Assembly: GCF_024055725.1 (NCBI RefSeq)
Contig: NZ_JAMXMX010000004.1
Coordinates: forward strand, 248,001 to 312,000
DNA: 64,000 nt
Source: Actinoallomurus spadix
GTDB lineage: Bacteria; Actinomycetota; Actinomycetes; Streptosporangiales; Streptosporangiaceae
Reading direction: 5' to 3'
A program made the translations under genes and the position numbers. The first letter of the stretch is position 1. The number at the start of each line of letters is the position of its first letter. Positions 37,859-44,978 of this stretch are shown in pieces. The notes under the pieces are model-generated. The model had not been told where the DNA came from and did not search any database. It saw nothing but the letters and a program-made list of their open reading frames with translations.

Positions 37859-38928
37859 CGCGACGTCCTCTCCTTCGGGAGCCGGTGGTCCGCGAAGTGG
37901 TCGGCGACCGAGGCGGGCTCGAAGACGCCGTTCTCGGTCACGATGCGGGTGACCAGCCGTGGCGGCGTGACGTCGAACGCCGGGTAGTAGCCGCGCGTGC
38001 CGGTGGCCGCGGTGCGGGTACCGAGGACGTGCAGCACGTCGTCGCCGTCACGGCGCTCGATGGCGACGTCCTCCAGGCGCGGCGCCTGCGGATCAGGGGC
38101 CTGCACCAGCGCGTAGAAGGGCACGCCGAACTCCCGCGCTGCCAGGGCGACGGCGAGGGTGCCCACCTTGTTGACCACGTGCCCGTCGAGGGTGACCCGG
38201 TCGGCCGCGGTCAGGGCGACATCCGCCAGGCCGTCGGCGAGCGCGGCCGGCACCATTCCATCGGTGATCACCGTCGGCTCGTAGCCGTACTCCACCAGCG
38301 TCGCCGCGGTCAGCCGCGCGCCCTGGAGGTACGGCCGGGTCTCGGTGCATACGAATTCCAGACGCTTGCCCGCGCGTTGCGCCGCCTCGACCGTCGCCAT
38401 CAGGTAGAAGTCGGCCCAGCAGTGGGTGAGCACCTTCGCGCCGTCGGGCAGCAGCGTCGCCGCGTGCACGCCGAGCGCGGCGCTGCGGGCCCGGTACTCG
38501 TCGTCGACGGCCGCCGCGCTGCGGATGACCGCGGCGGCGAGTTCCTCCCCGGAAGCGCCGGCCGACGGCCCGTCCACGGTGGCGTCGAGGATGGCGTGCA
38601 CGGCGTCACGGATGGCGTTGTTGGTCGGGCGGGTGGCGATGAGCCGTCGGCCCGCCCCGCGCAGTCTCCGGTCGGCGGCCTCAGGCTCCAGTCGCTCGAT
38701 CTCGCGGGCGGCGAGGACCATGCCGGCGGTGGTCGCGAAGAGCGGGCCGGAGCTCTGCGTGACCATGTCCTCGATCGCCACGGCGACGTCCTCGACCGAG
38801 GCGCACCGGACCCACCGCCGCTCGAACGGGAAGACCCTCCTGTCGAGGACCTCGACGCCCGCCTCGGTGATCTGCACGGAATCCGCGAGCGTCGGCCGGG
38901 GCGGCCTCTCCACGGCCGCGCCCGTCAC
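37855..38928 (-). CDS. mtnA: S-methyl-5-thioribose-1-phosphate isomerase (variant active-site segment)
   Basis: 357 residues from GTG 38928. It is an eIF2B-like fold with TRPTNNAIRDAV, CTETRPYLQGARLTA, the catalytic-region Cys in LTHC, and the acidic loop GADR-like TAADRVTLDGHVVNKVGT. The Cys segment reads THCWADFYLMATVEAA, where typical MtnA has THCNAGxLAT, so the pocket is unusual. The operon context (mtnC, mtnB) still supports the isomerase call. First gene of the salvage operon, with an operator-like site in its promoter. Confidence 0.9.
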   Translation of the reverse strand: MTGAAVERPPRPTLADSVQITEAGVEVLDRRVFPFERRWVRCASVEDVAVAIEDMVTQSSGPLFATTAGMVLAAREIERLEPEAADRRLRGAGRRLIATRPTNNAIRDAVHAILDATVDGPSAGASGEELAAAVIRSAAAVDDEYRARSAALGVHAATLLPDGAKVLTHCWADFYLMATVEAAQRAGKRLEFVCTETRPYLQGARLTAATLVEYGYEPTVITDGMVPAALADGLADVALTAADRVTLDGHVVNKVGTLAVALAAREFGVPFYALVQAPDPQAPRLEDVAIERRDGDDVLHVLGTRTAATGTRGYYPAFDVTPPRLVTRIVTENGVFEPASVADHFADHRLPKERTSR

Positions 38929-38965
38929 CCGTACACCCCTGCCACCTCAGGATTCACGAGGTGAG

Positions 38966-38994
38966 AGTGTATTTCCTACTTGTTCAATAGGCAA
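38966..38994 (-). promoter_or_regulatory. Promoter and operator-like dyad of mtnA-mtnC-mtnB
   Basis: The minus strand has TTGCCT (38989-38994), exactly 17 nt, then TACACT (38966-38971). The plus strand of the spacer carries TTTCCTACTTGTTCAATAGG (38972-38991), a CCTA-n9-TAGG dyad nearly identical to the one at 29999-30018. Confidence 0.6.
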
Positions 38995-39226
38995 ACCCAA
39001 GAATCTCGTGTCGCCCCGTCCCGTCCCTTCACCGGCCGGTCGGGGTCGCGTAGGCGCGCAGCGAGTGCACTCGTTCGGATCGCCGCTCAGTCGTAGGAGC
39101 GGCGATCATGCCGTCGCCATGGGCGCCGCCCGCTTCCGCGCCCAGTTGCTCAGGCAACCCGGAAGTGCAACGCAGGCGAGGAACGAATAGCCCCCGCACC
39201 GCCGTCAAAGGCTTCATCCTGGATGC

Positions 39227-40450
39227 GTGACGTCCTCTCAGGCAGCTGATCAGCAGCAGGCCAGGCCCGATATGCCGCAGGCACCAGAACACCCGACCTG
39301 GGAATCGTGGGGTGAACGTCTGCTCGCGAGCGAATCTGGATGCGCTGCCCTCGAGGTGTTGCGCTGGTTCTTTGGGCCTGACTATGTCCGACGACAGGTC
39401 GAACAACCGAGCGCCGCTCTCTGGCACGGTGATCTGTACCCTTCGATGGGCGAGTCAAGAGTCATCAGAGTTCTGGAGCTGGCCGGGCGCATCGCGGCAG
39501 TTCGTGAACAGCCGGGCATCGGAGCGCTTCGGCGGGAGGCATCGACGGACCGACAGGCCGGTTACTTCGCCCACCTTCGAGCGCTTCTGACCATAGCAGC
39601 ACCGCTGAGCATCGAGGGTTGGCGTATCGAGATCGCTCCACGGTCGCACGTCTCCGGGAGGAAACCGGACCTGCGTGCGTCACTTTCCGGTACGACCTTC
39701 GACGTCGAGGTCAAGCACTTGGGATACGACCAGGACATTCGAGGAACGAACGACTTCCACGACCGGCTGTTCCTGCGCAAGGTAGCGCTTGAGAACCGCC
39801 TCAGGAAAGGACTGTCGATCACCGGCGCGAATGTCTGCGATGCGCAAGAGCTCGATGCGTGGGCCGAACGGGTTGAGGCAGCGATTGCGATCGGCGCAAC
39901 CGCTGTCGACGGTCCCGGCGCCGGGCGGACACAGATTCTCGCCGACGAAAGTGGTCCGATGGAGGGCGCTCTCCTTGATGGGGATCTATGGGGACGTGTA
40001 GGGGTGGGCATCCAGCGGGCAGCTAAGCAGATTGACGGTGGGCACCGAGGTTGGGCCTTCATCGAAGACGCGGGGGCAGTGGCCTGGGCGACCCCATGGA
40101 GCAAGAAACCTCTGACCGCCAAGCTGAACAGTCTCATCGTCCCGATACGGCGGGAACTCGCCGCCGCGCCGCACCTTGCCGGCGTCGTTTTCAGTACGGC
40201 GCCGCGCAACGTCGGTGCGCCGGTGCTCGAGGAGACCGTCTGGTCTGAAGGGTGCATCGCCATACGGCGTGTGCTCTTGGGGATCCGCAGCCGCGAAACC
40301 TTCATCATCCGACGCGCCAGCCCCCAGCTCCCACTCCGCGGCATCAAGGGGATCCTCGGCCATGACGACGCTGTCGCGTTGTACCTCGCCTTCGATACCG
40401 AGGGACTCGCAGGGCGATTCACACAGCAGTACATGAGTTCGCGCCGATAA
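39227..40450 (+). CDS. Unknown protein with PD-(D/E)xK nuclease-like motif
   Basis: 407 residues from GTG 39227. I do not recognise the family. Around residue 148, SGRKPDLRASLSGTTFDVEVKHLG has the spacing of a PD-(D/E)xK core (PD, then ExK on the next strand), with a helical region before it. The C-terminal part (SLIVPIRRELAAAP, GVVFSTAPRNVG) is mixed alpha/beta. The gene has more A/T in third positions than the metabolic genes beside it and opens the accessory island, so it may be acquired. It stands alone, with no methylase or helicase next to it. Confidence 0.78.
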   Translation: MTSSQAADQQQARPDMPQAPEHPTWESWGERLLASESGCAALEVLRWFFGPDYVRRQVEQPSAALWHGDLYPSMGESRVIRVLELAGRIAAVREQPGIGALRREASTDRQAGYFAHLRALLTIAAPLSIEGWRIEIAPRSHVSGRKPDLRASLSGTTFDVEVKHLGYDQDIRGTNDFHDRLFLRKVALENRLRKGLSITGANVCDAQELDAWAERVEAAIAIGATAVDGPGAGRTQILADESGPMEGALLDGDLWGRVGVGIQRAAKQIDGGHRGWAFIEDAGAVAWATPWSKKPLTAKLNSLIVPIRRELAAAPHLAGVVFSTAPRNVGAPVLEETVWSEGCIAIRRVLLGIRSRETFIIRRASPQLPLRGIKGILGHDDAVALYLAFDTEGLAGRFTQQYMSSRR

Positions 40451-40605
40451 GGAACTCTGACGAAGGCTGGCGAGCGCCGACGAGCCGTCGCCGACCCGAC
40501 TCATCCTTCGGGGTCGGGCTTCGGACCCGAGCCCAGCACGACCGGACCGCTGCTCCGGAGCAGACGTACGTGCCGGGAAAGGGACGTCGATCGGCGTACG
40601 ACGGC

Positions 40606-41298
40606 TCATGCTCCGCCGTACTCGTTCCGTACCGCCTCGAACGCCGCGTGCACGGCGGCCGTTTCCGCGTCGGTGAGATCCATCGGCCGATGAGCGAAGG
40701 CGTTGCCCGTGACGTGGGTTTCCAGCCCCATCGCCTCGATGCTCGAGGTGAGCGCGCCGACGGCACGGAGCAGAAGGGAGATCGACTCTGTCGCCTGATC
40801 GACGTCCTGGTGAGCGTCGAACTCCTCGACCAGTCTCGTCAAACCTCGCAGCAAATCGTCATCGCGCGCGAGAATGCCGGTCGTAGGGTGCTTCGGGGCC
40901 GGGGAGTCGTCGTCCTGGAACGGCGAACGATGACGGAAACGGCCGTGGAGTGGCTCGCCCAGCGTGTCCAGGATGTCGTAGAGCCCGCCGTAGGCCCAGT
41001 CGATCCGCCAGCCCGGCCAGGTCTTGGCCATGACCGCCAGCACCGCCGCGCGGTAGCCGACGTCCCCGTCGCAGTGCGAGTACCAGAGCAGGCGCTGCTC
41101 GTCATGGTCGATCAGCGCGGCCGCCTCGCAGTCCAGTTCGTCCAGCCACCGGTCTTCGGACCGCTGCCCACGAGCGAACCGGGTGGCCGTCTCCGGGCCG
41201 GCGAGCAAATCCAGCTCCATGGAGTCCCCGCCCCACTGCGTGTAGCGACGCTCCCACGAACCACCGGCCTTCATGACGTAATGCGCACGAGAACCCAT
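40606..41298 (-). CDS. Uncharacterised actinomycete protein (WGGDSMELDLL family)
   Basis: 230 residues, ATG 41298. The start MGSRAHYVMKAGGSWERRYTQWGGDSMELDLLAGPE is distinctive. Later segments include LLWYSHCDGDVGYRAAVLAVMAKTWPGW and a C-terminal helical domain. No catalytic motif is evident. The first 15 codons and the upstream 45 bp recur at about 49468-49550 beside a transposase remnant. A perfect 16-bp palindrome lies just upstream. Function unknown. Confidence 0.8.
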   Translation of the reverse strand: MGSRAHYVMKAGGSWERRYTQWGGDSMELDLLAGPETATRFARGQRSEDRWLDELDCEAAALIDHDEQRLLWYSHCDGDVGYRAAVLAVMAKTWPGWRIDWAYGGLYDILDTLGEPLHGRFRHRSPFQDDDSPAPKHPTTGILARDDDLLRGLTRLVEEFDAHQDVDQATESISLLLRAVGALTSSIEAMGLETHVTGNAFAHRPMDLTDAETAAVHAAFEAVRNEYGGA

Positions 41299-41307
41299 GA
41301 ACTCGAT

Positions 41308-41323
41308 GTAATCATATGATTAC
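41308..41323. promoter_or_regulatory. 16-bp perfect palindrome upstream of the 40606-41298 gene
   Basis: GTAATCATATGATTAC is AT-rich and perfectly symmetrical, 10 bp before the ATG at 41298. The duplicate near 49519 keeps the left half but is altered on the right. It may be an operator or autoregulatory site. Confidence 0.45.
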
Positions 41324-41434
41324 GCGTTGCGATGCCGTATTCATCGGACGGACGATGATCCCGCTTATAGCGGCCACCGCCACGTCCTCGCGGCTTTCAC
41401 CCAACTCAGCCGCAGTAGACCTCGGTTCCTGAGG

Positions 41435-41700
41435 AAGAGAAACGGCGGGTCGGCCCTTCGTCGCAGAAGCCTTCCCGCCGCTCCCCCGGCGCGCCCCTGC
41501 CGACGGGTGACTAGGCCGCCGCTTCCAAGGAAGGGCTTACGCGCCCGGCGAGAGCTCTGGCGGCCTCGCGGACGACCCGAAAAGAGAAACGACGGGTCGG
41601 CCCTTTCGGCACACGGAGCCTTCCCGTCGTTCTCTCGCGCCCCTGCCGACGGGTGATTAGGCCGCCGCTTACGAGGAGGGGCTTACGTGCTTACCGAGTC
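41435..41700 (+). repeat. Two tandem copies (147-bp period) of a structured, covarying repeat
   Basis: Copy A begins about 41435 and copy B about 41582; each is about 115-120 bp and ends in GCTTACG(C/T)G...GAG. Both have the hairpin AGAGAAACGrCGGG...CCCGyCG. The arm changes GGCGGG/CCCGCC in A to GACGGG/CCCGTC in B, so pairing is kept. Both share CCCCTGCCGACGGGTGA and GGCCGCCGCTT followed by GGGCTTACG. No protein-coding frame is convincing. The 565 bp between genes here hold these repeats and otherwise nothing that I recognise. Strand is assumed from the downstream gene. Confidence 0.65.
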
Positions 41701-41863
41701 TAGCCAGGGCCTGCGGCCCCGTGCCACACTCGGCTCACAACTCCATAGAGAAGAGCCCCCCGGCTCCCTCATGGACGTTGCACCATTCCGACCAGGTGTG
41801 ACAAGAGGAGCCGGGGCTGATTACCCGGGTTCTTTGCGTTGCGCCTACGCATGAAGGAGCTTC

Positions 41864-42136
41864 ATGTTTCGGCACAGCAGGTCCCGGAAGATCAGCGCGG
41901 AAGAGGCTCAGCGCACCGCTGAGGTCGCCCAGTACGAGCACCGAGTCAAGATTTCGAAGTTCAAGACTCAGCTGATCGGCGAGGCGATGGTGAAGATCAG
42001 GGTCGCGTGCGGACTCGACGACGGGACCGGCAAGGTCCCAGCGAGCACGAAGTACGCAGTCCTGATCGCCGTAGGTGTGATGACCGACTTCGGAAAGATC
42101 ACCTCCCTTCTGCAGGCTCTACTCGGGGCCCAATGA
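41864..42136 (+). CDS. Small protein of unknown function
   Basis: 90 residues, ATG 41864 behind AAGGAG. A basic, charged N-terminal helix (SRSRKISAEEAQRTAEVAQYEHRVKISKFK) is followed by TGKVPASTKYAVLIAVGVMTDFGKITSLLQALLGAQ, whose end is hydrophobic and may be membrane-associated or a coiled oligomer. It lies downstream of the tandem structured repeats and upstream of a terminator-like hairpin. Family not recognised. Confidence 0.65.
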   Translation: MFRHSRSRKISAEEAQRTAEVAQYEHRVKISKFKTQLIGEAMVKIRVACGLDDGTGKVPASTKYAVLIAVGVMTDFGKITSLLQALLGAQ

Positions 42137-42150
42137 GACCCCCGGGGTTG

Positions 42151-42203
42151 CACCCTGATCGGCCCACACCGGCCAGGGTGAAGCCCTCCCGTCCTTGACG
42201 GGA
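42151..42203 (+). terminator. Hairpins after the small protein gene
   Basis: CACCCT...GGCC-loop-GGCC-AGGGTG (42151-42180, with a 4-nt bulge), then TCCCGTC-CTT-GACGGGA (42187-42203), 15 bp and more after the stop codon. Confidence 0.5.
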
Positions 42204-42251
42204 CGAGGCTGGTCCTCCCGCGGGTAACCACCCCCGTTGTGATGAGACCGC

Positions 42252-42309
42252 GTCTCCCTGCGATCTTTCGCCCAGCCACACGGCTGAACGAAACGAATCG
42301 CAGGGAGAC
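42252..42309. repeat. 13-bp inverted repeat with nested hairpin
   Basis: GTCTCCCTGCGAT (42252-42264) and ATCGCAGGGAGAC (42297-42309) are perfect complements. The 32-nt interval contains a smaller AGCC-acac-GGCT hairpin. It could be a terminator of the DUF397 gene or the trace of an element. Unassigned. Confidence 0.5.
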
Positions 42310-42382
42310 AACCATCTCCGCCCGGCCCTCGCCTCACGGCCGGCCGGCGCGATCGTGACCGCACGGACCGCGTCCGGATCGT

Positions 42383-42499
42383 TCAGCGGAGTTGCGCCAT
42401 CAGGGCGGCGGCCTCCCGCCTGGTCAGGGGTGCCACCTCAACACACGCTTCGTCGTTCACCGCGCCGCTGACTGAGCTCTTGCGCCACTGGACCGTCAC
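42383..42499 (-). CDS. DUF397 protein, very short
   Basis: 38 residues from GTG 42499, overlapping the XRE gene stop by GTGA. VTVQWRKSSVSGAVNDEACVEVA is the DUF397 core, followed by PLTRREAAALMAQLR. Typical DUF397 proteins are about 60-80 residues and have a longer tail (VRDSK...), so this one is shortened. DUF397 partners of XRE/DUF5753 regulators are thought to act with them in a toxin-antitoxin-like or developmental control pair. Confidence 0.72.
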   Translation of the reverse strand: MTVQWRKSSVSGAVNDEACVEVAPLTRREAAALMAQLR

Positions 42500-43314
42500 T
42501 CGAGGGCCTCCAATCGCCGTTCGATCAGGACGCGCGAGGCCGCGTCGGACGCCGCCTTCTGCCCGAGCAGGTCGAAGTCCATCCGGAACTCCTCGACCTC
42601 GTCGCACATCTCGATCAGCCGACCGCCCCGTGCTGCTCCAGCGTAGGCAATATCGCGCGAATCGATAGTGACGACACGGAAAGGACCGTCTTTACCGATA
42701 TGCGCGCCCGCGGACCGGGGAATGATCCGCACGGAGAGGCGCGGCCGTTCCATCAGGTCGAGCAGGTGACGGAGCTGCGCCCGCATGACCTCCGGTCCGC
42801 CGACACAGTCGTCCAGGACGCTCTCGTCGAGGAGCAGCCAGACGTGCGGCGGATCCGGCCGATCGAGGATCGCGGCCTGCCGCGCCAGTCGCGCTTCGAG
42901 GGTCTCCTCCGGATCGTTGGCGATGCTCCTGGCCCGCACCAGCGCCCGCGCGTATGCCTCGGTCTGAAAGGGAGGCGGGACGACCTGACCCTGATAGATC
43001 CGGATCACGAGGGCCATGGCCTCGTACGCGGTCATGGACTGCGCCCAGTCGGGAGTGTGGCCCTTGCGGGCGTACCAGAGCAGTAGCTCGAAGCGTCGGC
43101 CCGTCTGGAAGCGGTGGTCGAGGATCTTCGCCTGCCGTTCGTCGATCTTCCTGCGGCCCGCCTCGATGTTGCAGACCGTCGACGGCGCAGCAGTGGCGAT
43201 CTTCCCCCACTGCGCCAGCGAGAGGCCCTGCTTCTCGCGCTCCCACTGCAGCTGGTAGGCGAGCATGTGCCAGAGAGAGATCTGGGGGTTGAGCGGGTCT
43301 CGGGTGGTTCGCAT
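42496..43314 (-). CDS. XRE helix-turn-helix regulator with DUF5753 domain
   Basis: 272 residues, ATG 43314 behind GGGAGGGG. The N-terminal HTH (REKQGLSLAQWGKIATAAPSTVCNIEAGRRKI) is followed by a DUF5753 domain (PPPFQTEAYARALVRA, VWLLLDESVLDDCVGGPEVMRAQLRHLLDLMERPRLSVRIIP). The usual GLLQT motif is replaced by PPPFQTEAYA. It is paired with DUF397 by a 4-nt overlap, the common actinomycete BldB/Scr1-like module. Confidence 0.9.
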   Translation of the reverse strand: MRTTRDPLNPQISLWHMLAYQLQWEREKQGLSLAQWGKIATAAPSTVCNIEAGRRKIDERQAKILDHRFQTGRRFELLLWYARKGHTPDWAQSMTAYEAMALVIRIYQGQVVPPPFQTEAYARALVRARSIANDPEETLEARLARQAAILDRPDPPHVWLLLDESVLDDCVGGPEVMRAQLRHLLDLMERPRLSVRIIPRSAGAHIGKDGPFRVVTIDSRDIAYAGAARGGRLIEMCDEVEEFRMDFDLLGQKAASDAASRVLIERRLEALE

Positions 43315-43558
43315 CGCCCCTCCCGTACATCCCGAGTAACTGGTCTTACACGGAGAGTAGACGGGCTGCGAGCGCAGCGTGGCGCTTTTCCGAAAGGTCG
43401 CCCGAACAGGCACGGCGACCCCAGACGTCGGCCGATCTCCACCGCTCCAGACCGATCCACCCAACGACCTGGCGCCACACATCAGGACACGCTGAGTAGC
43501 GATTCGATCGCTCAATGCGAGGGGATGGTTGATCGCAAGCCTGAACTGAGGAGGGGCC

Positions 43559-44899
43559 ATGACCGCATTGTTCGACCCGGACCGGCTGCTCAGTACCGAC
43601 TCGACCGAGCGGGTCGCGCGGCGCCTGCCGCCCGTGGAGTTCGCCCGGCTGGCCGCCGCCGTGCGTGAGGCCGCCGACGCCGAGCGCCTCGTGAAGACCG
43701 AGAACGGCCGGACGGCGCCGTACCCGATGCTGGCGAGCCTCGTGCAGCTCACCGCCGACGCGGAACGGCACCTCGCCCGGCATGTGCCGCTGGTCGTGTC
43801 CGCGTGGCGGAAGGTGCTGCTCGCGCACCGTACGGACGCGCGGGTGCGGGACTTCCTCGCCGTGCCCGCCGTGCTCCGCGCGTGGGTGGACGCCGCGCCG
43901 ATCGGGGACTACCGCGTGGACTTCTGCCGCTTCGACCTCGTCGGCGGCGACGTGGCGACCGCGCGGGTGGTGGAGTTCAACGCGAACTGCCCCGGTGGCG
44001 TGCTGTTCACCAGCGCGTACGCGGCGCTGTGGCGGGACGTGCCGCCGGTACGGGACGTGCTGGAGGAGTGGGGCGTGGCCCGCACCCGGCTCGACGACCG
44101 CCATTGGTTCCCGGAGTTCCTGCGCACCGCCGTCGGGCCGGAGTGCGCCGACGGGCCCTTCGGCATCTTCCACAAGACCGGCGGCAACGTCCTCGAACTG
44201 GACAGGATGACCGACCTGCTCGCCGAGACCGGGCACAGCGCGGTCCGCGTCGACCCGGGCCTAGAGGACTGGCTGGCCCGCGACCTGCGCGCGGGCTACC
44301 TCAAGTACGGCGTGCAGCCGGTGCTGGCCGACATCGCGCGCTGGCCCGCGTTCCTCGACCGTGTCTCGTCGGGCAAGCTGCGGATCGCCAACCCGCTGGC
44401 GGGCCGCTGGATCGGCGACAACAAGCTGTGCCTCGCGCTGCTGTCCGACCCGCGCTTCTCCGGAATGTTCACGGCCGCCGAGCAGGAGGCGGTCGAGCGG
44501 CTGATCCCGTACAGCCGGAAGGTCGGCGACGGCGTCGAGCCCGCCGACCTGCTCGCCGACCGCGCCGGGTGGGTCGTGAAGGGCCCTTATGACACGCGTG
44601 GCAACAGCGTCTACGTGGGCTCCGAGCAGGAGGAGGACCGGTGGCGGACCGTCGTGCGCCGGGCCGCCGAGGACGGCTGGCTGGCGCAGCGTGCGGTGCC
44701 GGCGTATCGGCGGGAGTGGCAGGGCCGACCGTGCTACCAGGACCTGTCGATCGTGCTGCTGCACGGCGCGTGGGCCGGGTACACGTCCCGGATCAGTGAG
44801 TCGCTGCGCGTCAACGTCGCGCAGGGCGGCGGGCGGCAGGTCGTCTTCGGCCACCGTGACACCGACTGGGGCGCCGGTGAGCGACCGCCGATCGCGTGA
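43559..44899 (+). CDS. ATP-grasp-like (glutathionylspermidine synthase-type) protein
   Basis: 446 residues, ATG 43559 behind GAGGAGGGG. FCRFDLV...VVEFNANCPGGVLF and VVKGPYDTRGNSVYVG near the C-terminus resemble the ATP-binding strands and metal sites of glutathionylspermidine-synthase/circularly permuted ATP-grasp ligases. Such enzymes join a carboxylate to an amine using ATP. The gene is followed after 79 bp by an MFS exporter. I infer a small amide or peptide product that is exported; no other biosynthetic gene is adjacent. An XRE/DUF397 pair is divergent. Confidence 0.72.
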   Translation: MTALFDPDRLLSTDSTERVARRLPPVEFARLAAAVREAADAERLVKTENGRTAPYPMLASLVQLTADAERHLARHVPLVVSAWRKVLLAHRTDARVRDFLAVPAVLRAWVDAAPIGDYRVDFCRFDLVGGDVATARVVEFNANCPGGVLFTSAYAALWRDVPPVRDVLEEWGVARTRLDDRHWFPEFLRTAVGPECADGPFGIFHKTGGNVLELDRMTDLLAETGHSAVRVDPGLEDWLARDLRAGYLKYGVQPVLADIARWPAFLDRVSSGKLRIANPLAGRWIGDNKLCLALLSDPRFSGMFTAAEQEAVERLIPYSRKVGDGVEPADLLADRAGWVVKGPYDTRGNSVYVGSEQEEDRWRTVVRRAAEDGWLAQRAVPAYRREWQGRPCYQDLSIVLLHGAWAGYTSRISESLRVNVAQGGGRQVVFGHRDTDWGAGERPPIA

Positions 44900-44978
44900 C
44901 GCGCGCGCCGGTCTCCGGCGCGCGCGCGAGCAAGCATCGTCCGTACGCGGCTGCGCCGGGTCATGAGGGGAAACGCGC

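Noticed and set aside
41435-41700. CRISPR-like repeat
   Set aside because: Only two long copies, no short direct repeats with regular spacers, and no cas genes.
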